This document shows, piece after piece, positions 9,676 through 19,463 of a stretch of 64,000 nucleotides of DNA. How positions within the stretch are numbered: the first letter of the stretch is position 1; each line of letters opens with the position of its first letter. Below the pieces are notes generated by a model. That model was not told the origin of the DNA, ran no database searches, and was given only the letters and a program-made list of their open reading frames with translations. This stretch comes from Thermocrispum municipale DSM 44069 (GTDB taxonomy: Bacteria > Actinomycetota > Actinomycetes > Mycobacteriales > Pseudonocardiaceae), in NCBI RefSeq assembly GCF_000427825.1, contig NZ_ATYT01000006.1, forward strand, positions 124,001 to 188,000. Direction: 5' to 3'. The position numbers and the translations under genes were made by a program.

Positions 9676-11823
9676 TCAGCCGCCCCGGTGCACCGCAAGT
9701 AGTTCGAACTGGTGGTCGCGCACTTCGCTGCCCTCGGCCGGTGACGGCGTCCATTCCCCGTCCGGGCCGAGCACCCAGCACCTGGTCGACGGGTGCAGCG
9801 CGGACTCCAGCACGTCGTCCAGCTGCGCGGTCAACCGTGCGTCGTGCACCTTGACCAGTACCTCGATGCGCCGGTCCAGGTTGCGGTGCATCATGTCGGC
9901 GCTGCCGATCCAGTACTCGTCGGCGCCGATGAAGTTGATGATCCGCGAGTGCTCGAGGAACCGGCCGAGGATCGAACGCACCCGGATGTTGTCGCTCAGG
10001 CCGGGAACCCCCGGCTTGAGCGCGCAGATCCCGCGCACCACGATGTCCACCGGCACACCGGCCTGCGACGCCCGGTACAGCGCGTCGACGATCTGCTCGT
10101 CGACCAGTGCGTTCAGTTTGAGCCGGATGCCCGCCTGCTTGCCCTGCCCGGCCAGCTCGATCTCGCGCGCGATCCGGTCGAGGATGCCGCGCCGGATGCC
10201 GTGCGGCGCGGTGAGGATGGTGCGGTAGCTGACCTGCCGGGAGTAGCCGGTCAGCACGTTGAACAGGTCGGTCAGGTCCGCGCCGACGTCGTCGTCCGCG
10301 GTGAGCAAGCCGATGTCCTCGTACACCCGCGCCGTCTTCGGGTTGTAGTTGCCGGTGCCGATGTGGCAGTAGCGGCGGATGCGGTTGCCCTCCTGCCGCA
10401 CCACCATCGCGATCTTGCAGTGGGTCTTCAGGCCCACCAGCCCGTAGACCACGTGCACGCCCGCGCGCTCCAGCGTGCGAGCCCACGCGATGTTGGCCTG
10501 CTCGTCGAACCGTGCCTTGATCTCCACCAGCGCGACGACCTGCTTGCCTTCCTCGGCCGCGTCGATCAGCGCGTTGACGATCGGCGAGTCACCCGACGTG
10601 CGGTACAGCGTCTGCTTGATCGCCAGCACCTTCGGGTCGGTGGCCGCTTGCTCGATGAACCGCTGCACGCTGGTGGAGAACGAGTCGTACGGGTGGTGCA
10701 CCAGCACGTCGCCCTCGCGCAACGTGGAGAACACGCTGCGCGGCGTCTCCCGCTCGGCGAACGCCGGATGGGTGGCAGGCACGAACGGCGCGTACTTCAG
10801 GTCCGGCCGGTCCAGGTCGGCGAGTTGGAACAGGCACGTCATGTCGATCAGCCCGGGCACCGACACCACGTCGTGCGGGTCGACCTCCAGCTCGCGCAGC
10901 AGCAGCTCGAGCATGTGCTCGCTCATGTCCTGCTCGATCTCCAGCCGCACCGGAGGGCCGAACCGCCGCTGCGCCAGTTCCCGCTCCAGTGCCTGCAGCA
11001 GGTCCTCGTCGCGGTCTTCCTCCACCTCGAAGTCGGCGTTGCGGGTGACCCGGAAGACGTGGTGCTCGATCACCTTCATGCCGGTGAACAAGTCGTCCAG
11101 GTGAGCCGCGATGAGCTCCTCGAGGGGCAGGAAGGTGGCCTCCGGGCCGTTGTTCGGATCCAGCCGGATCAGCCGCGAGACGTTGTTCGGGATCTTGACG
11201 CGGGCGAACCGTTCGGTGCCGCTGTCCGGGTCCGCGACCGTGACGGCGAGGTTCAGCGACAGACCCGAGATGTACGGAAACGGGTGCGCCGGGTCCACGG
11301 CCAACGGCGTGAGCAGCGGGAAGATGTTGTCACTGAAGTAGCGCGACAGGCGGGCGCGGTCCTCGGCGGTGAGATCCACCCACCGCACGAACCGGATCCC
11401 CGCCTCGTCCAGCGCGGGCCGTACCTGATCACTGAACACCGCCGTCTGGCGCGCGACCAGGTCCTGGTTCCGCTTGGCGATGTAGGCGAGCTGTTCGCGG
11501 GGCGACAAGCCGTCCGCACTGCGCACGCTCAGCCCGGTCTCGTCGCGCCGCTTCAACCCGGCCACCCGCACCATGTAGAACTCGTCCAGGTTGGTGGCGA
11601 AGATGGCCAGGAACTTCGCGCGTTCCAGCAGCGGCTGCGAGGAGTCCTCGGCGAACGCCAGCACCCGGGCGTTGAAATCCAGCCAGGACATCTCCCGGTT
11701 CAGATAGCGATCGTCCGGTAGCTCGGTCGCGCGCTGCGCCGGGGTGGCCGCAGGTGGGGCAGCGGGGCCGGAGGCGGGCGCGCGGCCCTGCTCACCGGCC
11801 GGAGCTCGCGTCACATCACTCAC
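9676..11823 (-). CDS. ppk: Polyphosphate kinase 1
   Basis: Ppk1 reversibly makes polyphosphate from ATP. The chain (about 715 residues) has the N, H, C1 and C2 domains in order. It starts [28 protein letters not shown] after a 40-residue Ala/Pro-rich leader. [22 protein letters not shown] and [15 protein letters not shown], which holds the autophosphorylated His, mark the catalytic part. A GTG at 11823 is chosen; an in-frame TTG at 11841 would add six residues. A candidate PhoP box lies 45-63 bases upstream, and mutT1 follows in the same operon. Confidence 0.96.
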   Translation of the reverse strand: MSDVTRAPAGEQGRAPASGPAAPPAATPAQRATELPDDRYLNREMSWLDFNARVLAFAEDSSQPLLERAKFLAIFATNLDEFYMVRVAGLKRRDETGLSVRSADGLSPREQLAYIAKRNQDLVARQTAVFSDQVRPALDEAGIRFVRWVDLTAEDRARLSRYFSDNIFPLLTPLAVDPAHPFPYISGLSLNLAVTVADPDSGTERFARVKIPNNVSRLIRLDPNNGPEATFLPLEELIAAHLDDLFTGMKVIEHHVFRVTRNADFEVEEDRDEDLLQALERELAQRRFGPPVRLEIEQDMSEHMLELLLRELEVDPHDVVSVPGLIDMTCLFQLADLDRPDLKYAPFVPATHPAFAERETPRSVFSTLREGDVLVHHPYDSFSTSVQRFIEQAATDPKVLAIKQTLYRTSGDSPIVNALIDAAEEGKQVVALVEIKARFDEQANIAWARTLERAGVHVVYGLVGLKTHCKIAMVVRQEGNRIRRYCHIGTGNYNPKTARVYEDIGLLTADDDVGADLTDLFNVLTGYSRQVSYRTILTAPHGIRRGILDRIAREIELAGQGKQAGIRLKLNALVDEQIVDALYRASQAGVPVDIVVRGICALKPGVPGLSDNIRVRSILGRFLEHSRIINFIGADEYWIGSADMMHRNLDRRIEVLVKVHDARLTAQLDDVLESALHPSTRCWVLGPDGEWTPSPAEGSEVRDHQFELLAVHRGG

Positions 11824-11867
11824 ACCGACATTGTTCCCCAATGCGGCACGGGGCGGGGCCGGCGCGA

Positions 11868-11886
11868 GATGAACGAGGTGTTCATC
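11868..11886 (-). promoter_or_regulatory. Candidate PHO box upstream of ppk
   Basis: On the minus strand GATGAACACCTCGTTCATC can be read as two adjacent 11-base direct repeats resembling the actinobacterial PhoP half-site GTTCACC. It also forms a 7-bp inverted repeat (GATGAAC/GTTCATC). Streptomyces ppk is known to be PhoP-controlled; the assignment here rests on that and the motif. Confidence 0.45.
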
Positions 11887-11970
11887 GCACCACGCTCGGC
11901 CGGCCGGTAGAGATCGGGCACGCCCGGCCGCGAGTGCCGGCGTGGCGACTTTCCGGGGCGCCGGCGGAGA

Positions 11971-12609
11971 TCAGCAAGCCCAGGCGCGGGCCTTCAGCGC
12001 AGCCAGGGTGTGTTCACCGACCCCCAGCGTCTGTACGTGGGCCAGGTCCTCGGGCGTGTCGACGTCCGCGCGCAGAGTCGGCACGGGCAGGTCGATCGGC
12101 ATCGCACCGGAGGCTGCGTGAGCCTGGGCCGAACGCGGCCCGAAGTGGGGCTCGAGCTCCTCGCCAGGCGCGGACAACAGCAGCGTGGTCCCGGTCCCTG
12201 CTCGATCGGCACAGAAGGCCCGCCGCGACTCACCGGCCGCGATGGCCGCGGCGAGTTCGTCGGCGCGCAGGGCAGGAAGGTCCGCCTGCAGGGCGCCGAT
12301 GACGCAGTCCGGATCGTCGGCGCGCAGCTGCTCGGCGACGTGGCGCAAGCCCGTGTTCAACCCTGGCTGCCCGCCGTCCGAGACGATCTCGGCGCCGAGC
12401 GTGCGCACCGCGGACAGTTCGTCCGGCTCCGCGGCGGCGACCAGCACCCGGGAGACCGCGGGCGTGGACAACGCGGCCGCGACCGTGTCCATCGCCATGG
12501 CCAGCGCCAGCGCGGACCGCACCGTGCCCACGTCGGCCCGCTCGGCGAGCCGGGATTTCGCCACGGTCAGCCGCTTCAGCGGGACCAGGAGGTTCACAGC
12601 CACTGCCAC
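11971..12609 (-). CDS. cofC: 2-phospho-L-lactate/phosphoenolpyruvate guanylyltransferase (CofC/FbiD)
   Basis: CofC (FbiD in mycobacteria) activates 2-phospholactate or PEP with GTP in coenzyme F420 synthesis. The ~212-residue protein shows the nucleotidyltransferase signature LVPLKRLTVAKSRLAE at the N-terminus, GALQADLPALRADELAAAI near the middle and the conserved tail TLRADVDTPEDLAHVQTLGVG. The start is uncertain: GTG codons at 12609, 12603 and 12597 are in frame and none has a clear ribosome site. It is divergent from plsC, as expected for this neighbourhood. Confidence 0.88.
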   Translation of the reverse strand: MAVAVNLLVPLKRLTVAKSRLAERADVGTVRSALALAMAMDTVAAALSTPAVSRVLVAAAEPDELSAVRTLGAEIVSDGGQPGLNTGLRHVAEQLRADDPDCVIGALQADLPALRADELAAAIAAGESRRAFCADRAGTGTTLLLSAPGEELEPHFGPRSAQAHAASGAMPIDLPVPTLRADVDTPEDLAHVQTLGVGEHTLAALKARAWAC

Positions 12610-12663
12610 GCAGCTATCTTCGCTGATAGCGTCGGCAACCGAGTCGCGAGGAGGGCCTTGCAG

Positions 12664-13389
12664 GTGGTAGAGCGGGAGAAGGGCGGCCCGTGGGTGGCCG
12701 CGCTGGCGACGGCTTTCTATCCACTGACGCACCTGGCCAGGCACGAGGCGCAGCACGCCGAGCGCATCCCGCGCAGCGGCGGAGCGATCATCGCGATGAA
12801 CCACATCTCACACGCCGACCCGGTCTTCGATGCGGTGTTCATCCACCGGCAGGGCCGGGTGCCGCGGTTCTTGGCCAAGGCCAGCGTGATGGACGCGCCG
12901 ATCTTCGGCCGGATGGCGCGCGGCGCCGGGTCGATCCCCGTCTACCGCGGGACGGAGAAGGCGAGCGATGCGCTGCGGGACGCCCATCAGGCGCTGCGCG
13001 AGGGCAAGGTGATCGTCATCTATCCGGAAGGCACCATCACCAAGGACCCGCAGGGCTGGCCGAAGAACTCCTATCCGGGTGTGGCCAAACTGGCGCTCGC
13101 CAACGACGTGCCGGTCATCCCGATCGCGCGGTGGGGCACCAGGGACATGCTCGACCTGTACCACCGCAAGGTGCGGTTGTTCCCCCGCAAGACGGTGCGC
13201 TACCTGGTCGGCGAGCCGGTCGATCTGTCCGCGTTCCGGGGGCAGGAGCCCTCGCCGGAGCTGCACCGCAAGGTGACCGACATGGTGATGGCGGAGGTCA
13301 CCAGGCTGCTCGGCGAACTGCGCGGTGAACAACCGCCGCCGACGGCGGGCAAGGACACCGAGGCGGACGGCAAGGGCGCCGATGGCTGA
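12664..13389 (+). CDS. plsC: 1-acylglycerol-3-phosphate acyltransferase
   Basis: The 241-residue protein carries the PlsC motifs NHISHADP (HX4D catalytic pair), [10 protein letters not shown] and [10 protein letters not shown]. It would acylate lysophosphatidate to phosphatidate at the membrane. The GTG at 12664 follows AGGAGG (12649-12654) with 9 bases between; the frame is open further upstream but that part lies opposite cofC. The end overlaps gpsA by 8 bases, so the two steps of phospholipid synthesis are coupled. Confidence 0.92.
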   Translation: MVEREKGGPWVAALATAFYPLTHLARHEAQHAERIPRSGGAIIAMNHISHADPVFDAVFIHRQGRVPRFLAKASVMDAPIFGRMARGAGSIPVYRGTEKASDALRDAHQALREGKVIVIYPEGTITKDPQGWPKNSYPGVAKLALANDVPVIPIARWGTRDMLDLYHRKVRLFPRKTVRYLVGEPVDLSAFRGQEPSPELHRKVTDMVMAEVTRLLGELRGEQPPPTAGKDTEADGKGADG

Positions 13390-14401
13390 GCCGGTTCCGC
13401 AGCGCATCGCCGTCCTCGGCGCGGGTTCGTGGGGCACGACGTTCGCCAAGGTGCTCGCCGACGCGGGCCGCGACGTGGTGTTGTGGGCTCGGCGGCGGGA
13501 GGTGGCCGAGGAGATCAACGAGCGCCACACGAACTCGGCGTATCTGGAGAATCTGCGGCTGCCCGAACGGCTGGCGGCGACCGCGGACGCCGAGGAGGCG
13601 CTGGCCGGCGCGCAGGCCGTGGTGCTCGCGGTACCGAGCCAGTCGTTGCGCGAGAACCTGATGCGCTGGCGCGACCTGATCCCCGAAGGTGTCCCGCTGG
13701 TCAGCCTGGCCAAAGGCGTCGAGCTCGGCACGCTCAAGCGGATGAGCGAGGTCATCGTCGACGTCACCGGCGTCCCGCAGCAGCAGGTCGTGGTGGTGTC
13801 GGGTCCGAACCTCGCGGTCCCCATCGCCCAAGGGGAGCCCGCCGCGACCGTGGTGGCGTGCACCGACCACGACCGCGCGGTGGCGATCCAGAAGGCGTGC
13901 ATGGGTGGCACGTTCCGGGTGTACACCAACGTCGACGTGGTGGGGTGCGAACTGGGCGGCGCGGGCAAGAACGTCATCGCGCTCGCCTGCGGGCTGGCGG
14001 CTGGCCTCGGTTACGGCGCCAACACCATGGCCACGTTGATCACCAGGGGCTTGGCCGAGATCGCGCGGCTGGGCGTCAAGCTCGGCGCCGATCCGCTGAC
14101 GTTCGCGGGCCTGGCCGGGGTCGGAGACCTGGTCGCCACCTGCACCTCACCGTTGTCGCGCAATCGGACGTTCGGTGAGCGGCTGGCCAAGGGTGAGACG
14201 CTCGAGGAGGCACAGGCGCACGCGGGCGGTCAGGTGGCCGAGGGGGTCAAGTCGTGTTCGTCCATCTTGGCGCTGGCCAGGCAACACGGCGTGGACATGC
14301 CGCTGACCGAGGGCGTGCACCAGGTGTGCCACGACGGCAAGGATCCGGTGGAACTGGCCTCCGAGCTGTTGGGGCGGGCGCGCAAGTCGGAGTGGGGCTG
14401 A
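13382..14401 (+). CDS. gpsA: Glycerol-3-phosphate dehydrogenase [NAD(P)+]
   Basis: GpsA reduces dihydroxyacetone phosphate to sn-glycerol-3-phosphate, the phospholipid backbone. The 339-residue protein has the Rossmann motif [12 protein letters not shown] near residue 11, [15 protein letters not shown], and the substrate/catalytic stretch [26 protein letters not shown]. The ATG at 13382 lies inside the end of plsC (8-base overlap). The final codons are the first unit of a short 34-bp tandem repeat that continues past the stop. Confidence 0.97.
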   Translation: MAEPVPQRIAVLGAGSWGTTFAKVLADAGRDVVLWARRREVAEEINERHTNSAYLENLRLPERLAATADAEEALAGAQAVVLAVPSQSLRENLMRWRDLIPEGVPLVSLAKGVELGTLKRMSEVIVDVTGVPQQQVVVVSGPNLAVPIAQGEPAATVVACTDHDRAVAIQKACMGGTFRVYTNVDVVGCELGGAGKNVIALACGLAAGLGYGANTMATLITRGLAEIARLGVKLGADPLTFAGLAGVGDLVATCTSPLSRNRTFGERLAKGETLEEAQAHAGGQVAEGVKSCSSILALARQHGVDMPLTEGVHQVCHDGKDPVELASELLGRARKSEWG

Positions 14402-14480
14402 CCGCCGAGCGGCAGGCACGTCGGCGTCGGACCGACCGCCGAGCGGCAGGCACGCCGGCGTCGGACCGACCGCGGGTGAG
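14386..14480 (+). repeat. 34-bp tandem repeat spanning the gpsA stop codon
   Basis: Units begin at 14386, 14420 and 14454 with a period of 34 bp. The first unit includes the last gpsA codons and TGA (GTCGGAGTGGGGCTGACC); the second reads GTCGGCGTCGGACCGACC at the same place, followed by the same 17 bases. The third is partial. Confidence 0.8.
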
Positions 14481-14768
14481 ATCGACCGAGCTGGACCGGG
14501 TCCCGAGCCCCGGATGCATCGGGTGTGGCGAGTCGGGCGAACCGGCTGGGCCTGTCGCCGGAGTCGGCTGTGGGACCGAAGTCAACACTTCCGAGGGCTT
14601 CGGGCCCCGCATGGTGAGACCCGGTTGACCGGCACCCGGGCCGCTGATTGTGTGTGCGGCATGAACCAGCGCCGGAGTCTGCCACGTCGGTCGACGTGCG
14701 CCGCGCTGTGTTGTCGCTGTCGGTAGACCCAGCCCAGGTCCGACCCGCAGCCCGAGTGAGGAATCAGG
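14481..14768. other. Intergenic region before the cysteine dioxygenase gene, no gene seen
   Basis: About 290 bases separate the repeat after gpsA from the next start codon. No convincing reading frame, RNA gene or palindromic operator is visible. It presumably holds the promoter of the cysteine dioxygenase gene. Confidence 0.5.
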
Positions 14769-15254
14769 ATGTTCGCCGTCCCGGTCAATACCGTTGCCGC
14801 TGAGGAAAAGCCCGCCCTGCGCCACCCGGCCCGAGTGGCCGTCGCGTACGCCGCGTCCCGCGACCGCTGGCGTCACCTGCTGCGTTACGACGCCGACGAG
14901 CGCTACGCGGTCCTGGTGGACCGCACCGACACCGACGAGATCTGGCTGATGAGCTGGCTGCCGGGGCAAGGGGAACAGCGGCACGACCACGGCGACACCA
15001 GCGGTGCGTTCACGGTGGTGCACGGCGAGCTGACCGAGGTGGTCCTGCGGCCGAACGCGGTGCAGGACGCCGGGCCCGAGGTCAACGTGCTGCAAGCGGG
15101 CCAGACCCGCGCGTTCGGGCCCGGCTACGCCCACCAGGTCAGCAACCGCAGCGCCGACCCGGCGGTGAGCCTGCACGTCTACCGCTACGGCGGCAGGACG
15201 GTCCGGCCCTACGTGGCGCGTGCCGAGGCGTCCAGCCGCGGGTCGGTGGGGTAG
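14769..15254 (+). CDS. Cysteine dioxygenase family protein
   Basis: The 161-residue cupin has the iron-binding His72 and His74 (RHDHGDTSGAFTVVHGEL) and His122 (FGPGYAHQVSN), the three-His set of cysteine dioxygenases that oxidise L-cysteine to cysteine sulfinate. Bacterial members of this family include related thiol dioxygenases (3-mercaptopropionate), so substrate is not certain. GAGG lies about 8 bases before the ATG. Its 3' end overlaps the convergent FMN split-barrel gene by 46 bases. Confidence 0.85.
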   Translation: MFAVPVNTVAAEEKPALRHPARVAVAYAASRDRWRHLLRYDADERYAVLVDRTDTDEIWLMSWLPGQGEQRHDHGDTSGAFTVVHGELTEVVLRPNAVQDAGPEVNVLQAGQTRAFGPGYAHQVSNRSADPAVSLHVYRYGGRTVRPYVARAEASSRGSVG

Positions 15255-15907
15255 CGCCGGTCGGCCACGTGCTGCGGAACGGGCAGGTCCGTCTTCAAAT
15301 CCGGTGACGGGATCGGGTCGCCGTACGTGGTGACCAGTGGCAGGACGCCCGCCCAGACGGTGTTGGCCTCGATGTCTTCCTGGTCGTCACCCGGATAGGT
15401 GGCTCTGATCTTGACGGACGCTTCGGTCAACGGCAGCGCCAGCACGCTGACCGCGGCCAATTCCTTCTTGTCGGGCTCCCGCGCGTAGTCCCAGGAGCCC
15501 GGGGACAGGTGCTCGGTGATGACCCGTAGACCGTGCAGTTTGGCTTCCGGCTCGGTGACGGCCGTGGCGGTCCCGTGAATGACGGCCGAGCGGTAGTTCA
15601 TCGAGTGGTGGTACAGGCTGCGCGCGTAGACGATCCCGTCGAGATGGGTCACCGTGACGCACGCGTCGACGCCGTCGCTGGCCGCCCGCAAGCTGCGCGC
15701 TCCGGTCGAGCCGTGCAGGTACAGCAGGTCGCCTTCCCGGCCGTAGCTGGTCGGCAGCACGACGGGCGAGGAATCCAGCACGATGCCGAGATGGCAGATC
15801 AGGCCGGCGTCGAGCACTTCGTACAGTGCGGCGCGGTCGGTCACCGTGCGGTGTTTCGTGCGGTTCGGGGTGCTCCGGGGGGTCGATGACAACGGTGGTG
15901 CGGACAT
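15209..15907 (-). CDS. Pyridoxamine 5'-phosphate oxidase-like FMN split-barrel protein (NimA-like)
   Basis: The 232-residue protein begins MSAPPLSSTPRS and then shows the flavin-binding split-barrel pattern: ALYEVLDAGLICHLGIV, VVLPTSYGREGDLLYLHGSTGA, VTHLDGIVYARSLYHHSMNYRSAVIHGTA. Members of this Pyridox_ox_2 group are flavin-dependent oxidoreductases of mostly unknown substrate. It is divergent from a MocR-type regulator, which very likely controls it. The start codon lies within GACATGTC, part of the presumed operator region. Confidence 0.85.
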   Translation of the reverse strand: MSAPPLSSTPRSTPNRTKHRTVTDRAALYEVLDAGLICHLGIVLDSSPVVLPTSYGREGDLLYLHGSTGARSLRAASDGVDACVTVTHLDGIVYARSLYHHSMNYRSAVIHGTATAVTEPEAKLHGLRVITEHLSPGSWDYAREPDKKELAAVSVLALPLTEASVKIRATYPGDDQEDIEANTVWAGVLPLVTTYGDPIPSPDLKTDLPVPQHVADRRYPTDPRLDASARAT

Positions 15908-15942
15908 GTCTTCGAGCCTGACCGAGGCAGTGGCCTCGTGAA

Positions 15943-15973
15943 ATGTCCAATATGCAAGAATTCCTGATGTCCA
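15943..15973. promoter_or_regulatory. Direct-repeat candidate operator for the MocR regulator
   Basis: ATGTCCA occurs at 15943-15949 and again at 15967-15973, 24 bp apart in the same orientation, inside the divergent promoter region. MocR-family proteins typically bind direct repeats. A related GACATGTC covers the start codon of the FMN protein gene (15903-15910). Confidence 0.55.
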
Positions 15974-15989
15974 CTTCTGGGAGAGTGTG

Positions 15990-17402
15990 ATGACGGAATC
16001 CGCATTGGGCAGTCGGGGCGAGACCACCCTGCCGGTGACGCTGGATCGGGAATCGAAGACGCCGCTGGCTGTCCAGCTCGCGGACGCGTTGCGGACCGCG
16101 GCGTCGTCGGGCCACCTGCGCGGCGGCGACCGGCTCCCGTCGACCAGGGCTCTCGCCAGTCGCCTCGGCGTGAGCCGCACGGTGACGGCGGCCGCGTACG
16201 AGCAGCTGCACGCCGAGGGGTGGATCGTCGGCCGCCACGGTTCGGGCACCTACGTCACCACGACGCCGCCGTCCGGGCAGCCGCAGCACACGAACGTCGA
16301 ACCGGACGCCGAGGCCGACTCCGGTCTGCTCGAGTTGGTTCCCGGCATGCCGTGGGCGGAGGGGATCGAACGATCGGCGTGGCGCCGCGCGTGGCGAGCG
16401 GCCTCCGACGAGCCCCCGTCGCAGCACACCGATCGCGCCGGCCTGACCGACTACCGAGCGGCCATCAGCGAACTTCTGCTGCGCCACCGTGGGCTCAACG
16501 CCGCACCGTCGGCGGTCCTGGCCACGGCGGGCACCACCGCTGCGGTCGCCGAGCTTGCCTTCGGTGTGCTGCAACCCGGGGACACCGTCGCGGTCGAAGA
16601 GCCCGGCTATCAGCGGGCCGTGCAAGCATTGCGGTCGGCCGGGGTGCGGGTGGTCCCGCTCGGCGTGGACTCCGACGGGGTGCGGGTCGACGAGATCGGC
16701 GATGTCGCGGCGGTCTACTGCTCTCCGGCGCACCAGTACCCGCTGGGCACGCGGATGAGCGCGGCCCGCCGGGTCGCACTGGTGGAACGCGCCAGGTCAG
16801 ACGGGTTCCTGATCATCGAGGACGACTACGACGGCGAGCTGCGCTTCGACGTGGCCCCGCTACCTGTACTGGCGGCGCTGGCGCCGGACGTCGTCGTGCA
16901 CCTCGGCACCACCAGCAAGATCCTCACCCCCACGCTCGGCGTCGGCTGGATGGTTGCACCTCCGCGGGTGGCCGAAGCCGTCCTGGCCTACCGGGACCGC
17001 ACCGGAACCCGGCCGTCTCCCGCGGGCCAGCGCGTCTTCACCGCCTTCGCGCGCAACGGCGACCTGGGCAGGCACCTCCGCCGGGTCCGGCGCGAGCTGT
17101 CGGAACGGCGGCAATGGCTGACCGAGGCGCTGACCGAAGCGGGCATCCCGGTGCTCGGCGACGACGCGGGCGCCCACCTGGTGGTGCCGCTCGCGTCCCC
17201 CGCGCAGGAGAAGGAACTGCTGGCCGCTGCGGCCGGACACGGGATCCTGCTGGACGGTCTTGCGCGGCACTTCGCCGCCGAACCGACCGCGTTCGGCGTG
17301 GCCATCGGCTACGCCGGATGTTCGCGGGCGGAGCTGCACGCAGCGATCCCGACGTTGATCGAGGTCTTTCGAAGGCCGAGTGGCACGTCCGATTCCGGGT
17401 GA
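15990..17402 (+). CDS. MocR/PdxR-family regulator (GntR helix-turn-helix fused to aminotransferase domain)
   Basis: The protein has a GntR winged helix at residues about 18-90 (PLAVQLADALRTAA, LPSTRALASRLGVSRTVTAAAYEQL, GRHGSGTYV) and a fold-type I aminotransferase domain from about 115. That domain includes EDDYDGELRFD and the PLP lysine in HLGTTSKILTPTLGVGW. Such regulators sense PLP or amino compounds. The ATG at 15990 follows GGGAGAG; a GTG at 15987 is also in frame. It is divergent from the FMN split-barrel gene. Confidence 0.92.
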   Translation: MTESALGSRGETTLPVTLDRESKTPLAVQLADALRTAASSGHLRGGDRLPSTRALASRLGVSRTVTAAAYEQLHAEGWIVGRHGSGTYVTTTPPSGQPQHTNVEPDAEADSGLLELVPGMPWAEGIERSAWRRAWRAASDEPPSQHTDRAGLTDYRAAISELLLRHRGLNAAPSAVLATAGTTAAVAELAFGVLQPGDTVAVEEPGYQRAVQALRSAGVRVVPLGVDSDGVRVDEIGDVAAVYCSPAHQYPLGTRMSAARRVALVERARSDGFLIIEDDYDGELRFDVAPLPVLAALAPDVVVHLGTTSKILTPTLGVGWMVAPPRVAEAVLAYRDRTGTRPSPAGQRVFTAFARNGDLGRHLRRVRRELSERRQWLTEALTEAGIPVLGDDAGAHLVVPLASPAQEKELLAAAAGHGILLDGLARHFAAEPTAFGVAIGYAGCSRAELHAAIPTLIEVFRRPSGTSDSG

Positions 17403-17409
17403 CGCGCGG

Positions 17410-17415
17410 TAGGGT
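17410..17415 (+). promoter_or_regulatory. -10 box of ddl (leaderless)
   Basis: TAGGGT ends 8 bases before the ddl ATG and there is no Shine-Dalgarno in between, placing the likely transcription start at or next to the start codon. Confidence 0.55.
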
Positions 17416-17423
17416 CACCGACT

Positions 17424-18557
17424 ATGGCACAACCACCCAGCCGGGCGCTTGACCGATCGGGCCGCCGCAAGATCCGCGTGGCCGTGATCTTCGGCGGGCG
17501 CAGCACCGAGCACACCATCTCCTGTGTGTCCGCGGGCAGCATCCTCGGCCACCTGGACACCGACCGGTTCGAGATCGTGCCGATCGGGATCACGCCGGAA
17601 GGCGGCTGGCTGCTCCCGTCCACCGACGCCGAGGCGCTGCGCATCCGGGGCCGGGAACTGCCCCAGGTCACCAGCGGCAGTGGCACCGACGTCATCCTGG
17701 CCGGCGACGCCACGCGGCGGGATCTGGTCAAGCTGGACGGGAACGAGACCGAAGCCCTGGCGGGGGTGGACGTGGTGTTCCCGGTGCTGCACGGCGCGTT
17801 CGGTGAGGACGGCACCATCCAGGGCTTGCTGGAAATGGCCGACATCCCCTACGTCGGCTCCGGAGTGCTGGCCAGCGCGGCGTCCATGGACAAGGTGTTC
17901 GCCAAGAAGCTGCTGGCCGCGGAAGGCCTGCCGATCGGGGAGTACGCCGTGGTGCCACGCGGCGCGACCACCCTGCCGGAGGCCGACCGGCAGCGTCTCG
18001 GGTTGCCGGTGTTCGTCAAGCCGGCGCGCGCCGGCTCGTCGGTGGGCATCAGCCGGGTGACCGACTGGGGCCAGCTGGACGATGCGATCGCGCTGGCCCG
18101 GCAGACCGACCCGAAGGTGCTGGTCGAAGCCGCCATCGTCGGCCGTGAGGTGGAGTGTGGCGTGCTGCAGTTCCCGGACGGCCGCATCGAGGCGTCGCTC
18201 CCCGCCGAGATCCGCGTCCTCGCCGAGGACGACGACGCCTGGTACGACTTCGAGACCAAGTACCTGGGCGAGGCCGCCGAGCTGGACATCCCGGCCAAGC
18301 TGGACGACCACGTCATCGAACGCCTGCGGGCCATGGCGGTGCGCGCGTTCCAGGCGCTGGACTGCGCCGGCCTGGCACGGGTGGACTTCTTCGTCAGCTC
18401 CGACGGCACGCTGACGATCAACGAGCTGAACACGATGCCCGGGTTCACCACCACGTCGGCCTACCCGAAGATGTGGGAGGTCACCGGCATCGACTACACC
18501 ACGCTGCTCACCACGCTGATCGAAACAGCGTTGGCGCACGGCACCGGGCTGCGCTGA
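17424..18557 (+). CDS. ddl: D-alanine--D-alanine ligase
   Basis: Ddl joins two D-alanines for the peptidoglycan stem peptide. The 377-residue ATP-grasp protein shows [20 protein letters not shown] near residue 18, [31 protein letters not shown] and [17 protein letters not shown]. The omega-loop region [12 protein letters not shown] keeps the Tyr typical of D-Ala-D-Ala rather than D-Ala-D-lactate ligases. It starts 22 bases after the MocR gene, with its own TAGGGT box. It ends 2 bases from the convergent DUF3515 gene. Confidence 0.97.
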   Translation: MAQPPSRALDRSGRRKIRVAVIFGGRSTEHTISCVSAGSILGHLDTDRFEIVPIGITPEGGWLLPSTDAEALRIRGRELPQVTSGSGTDVILAGDATRRDLVKLDGNETEALAGVDVVFPVLHGAFGEDGTIQGLLEMADIPYVGSGVLASAASMDKVFAKKLLAAEGLPIGEYAVVPRGATTLPEADRQRLGLPVFVKPARAGSSVGISRVTDWGQLDDAIALARQTDPKVLVEAAIVGREVECGVLQFPDGRIEASLPAEIRVLAEDDDAWYDFETKYLGEAAELDIPAKLDDHVIERLRAMAVRAFQALDCAGLARVDFFVSSDGTLTINELNTMPGFTTTSAYPKMWEVTGIDYTTLLTTLIETALAHGTGLR

Positions 18558-18559
18558 CC

Positions 18560-19114
18560 TCAGTTCGGCATGGCCGCGGCGACGGCCTTGCTCAAGTCCT
18601 GCATGACGCCGGTGCCCGCGTCGCCGGGCAGGGTCACCGCGACCGTCACCGGCTTGCCGACCAGGTACCACGTGCTGGTGCCCGCATCCTGCACCGGAAA
18701 CCACCGCACGTCGTCGACGACCACGAGCTTCGACGTCGGCTTCAGCTCCGCGGGCTTGCCGACACCGCAGCGCAGCACGACCGGGTCTTGCTCGCCCCAA
18801 GCGGCCGCCGCCTCCGGTGCGGGATCGGCGAGTTGCCTGCGCGGCAGCGTGGTGCCTGAGGACTTCAGCGCATCCGGCAGCTCGTCCATCAACCGGGCGC
18901 ACTCCGGCGACCCGGCCTTGGGCGCAGCCACCGCGGCCAGGGGCAGCGGCTCCACCTCACGCGCCGGTGGTTCCTCGCCGCCGAGCGTCAGCCCCAGGAC
19001 GGCCACCGCGACGACGAGTGCCAGCGACAGCGCCGCGGCGGCGACGAGGACCGGCCGCGGCGGCAACGCGGACTCGGCTGAGGGATTCGACTCCGTCTCC
19101 GGTGCTTGGCTCAC
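18560..19114 (-). CDS. DUF3515 family membrane-anchored protein
   Basis: The 184-residue protein has one transmembrane segment (PVLVAAAALSLALVVAVAVLGL, about residues 21-42). An extracellular domain with conserved CARLMDELPDAL, WGEQDPVVLRCG and VRWFPVQDAGTSTWYLVGKPVTVAVTLP follows. This family sits between ddl and thiL in many actinobacteria (Rv2980 in M. tuberculosis). Its function is not known; the neighbours suggest an envelope role. Confidence 0.85.
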   Translation of the reverse strand: MSQAPETESNPSAESALPPRPVLVAAAALSLALVVAVAVLGLTLGGEEPPAREVEPLPLAAVAAPKAGSPECARLMDELPDALKSSGTTLPRRQLADPAPEAAAAWGEQDPVVLRCGVGKPAELKPTSKLVVVDDVRWFPVQDAGTSTWYLVGKPVTVAVTLPGDAGTGVMQDLSKAVAAAMPN

Positions 19115-19140
19115 CGCGGGCTTTCGGTAGGGGACTGGGC

Positions 19141-19374
19141 TTACAGGTGCACCACGGGGCAGGTCAGTGTCCGCGTGATGCCGTTGACGTTCTGTACCTT
19201 AGCGACGACCAGTTGCCCCAGTTCATCCACGTTCTCCGCCTCGGCGCGCACGATGACGTCGTAGGGGCCGGTGACGTCCTCGGAGCTGGTCACACCGGGG
19301 ATGTTCGCGATCTCGGCGGCCACCGAGGCTGCTTTACCGACTTCGGTCTGAATCAGGATGTATGCGTTGACCAC
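19141..19374 (-). CDS. Stand-alone Lrp/AsnC ligand-binding (RAM) domain protein
   Basis: At 77 residues it is only the RAM effector domain of Lrp/AsnC regulators, with no DNA-binding part. It starts VNAYILIQTEVGKAASVAAEIANIPGV, followed by TGPYDVIVRAEAENVDELGQLVVAKVQNVNGITRTLTCPVV. Such stand-alone RAM proteins form oligomers that bind amino acids. Partner and role are unknown. It is divergent from thiL. Confidence 0.88.
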   Translation of the reverse strand: MVNAYILIQTEVGKAASVAAEIANIPGVTSSEDVTGPYDVIVRAEAENVDELGQLVVAKVQNVNGITRTLTCPVVHL

Positions 19375-19463
19375 GGCGCGCCCCTTCGTCAGCAGCGTTG
19401 CGATTCAGGTCCAATAGGGCCGGCGGCGTCACCCGACGTCGTCCGGCCCAGAAAAACCTACCG

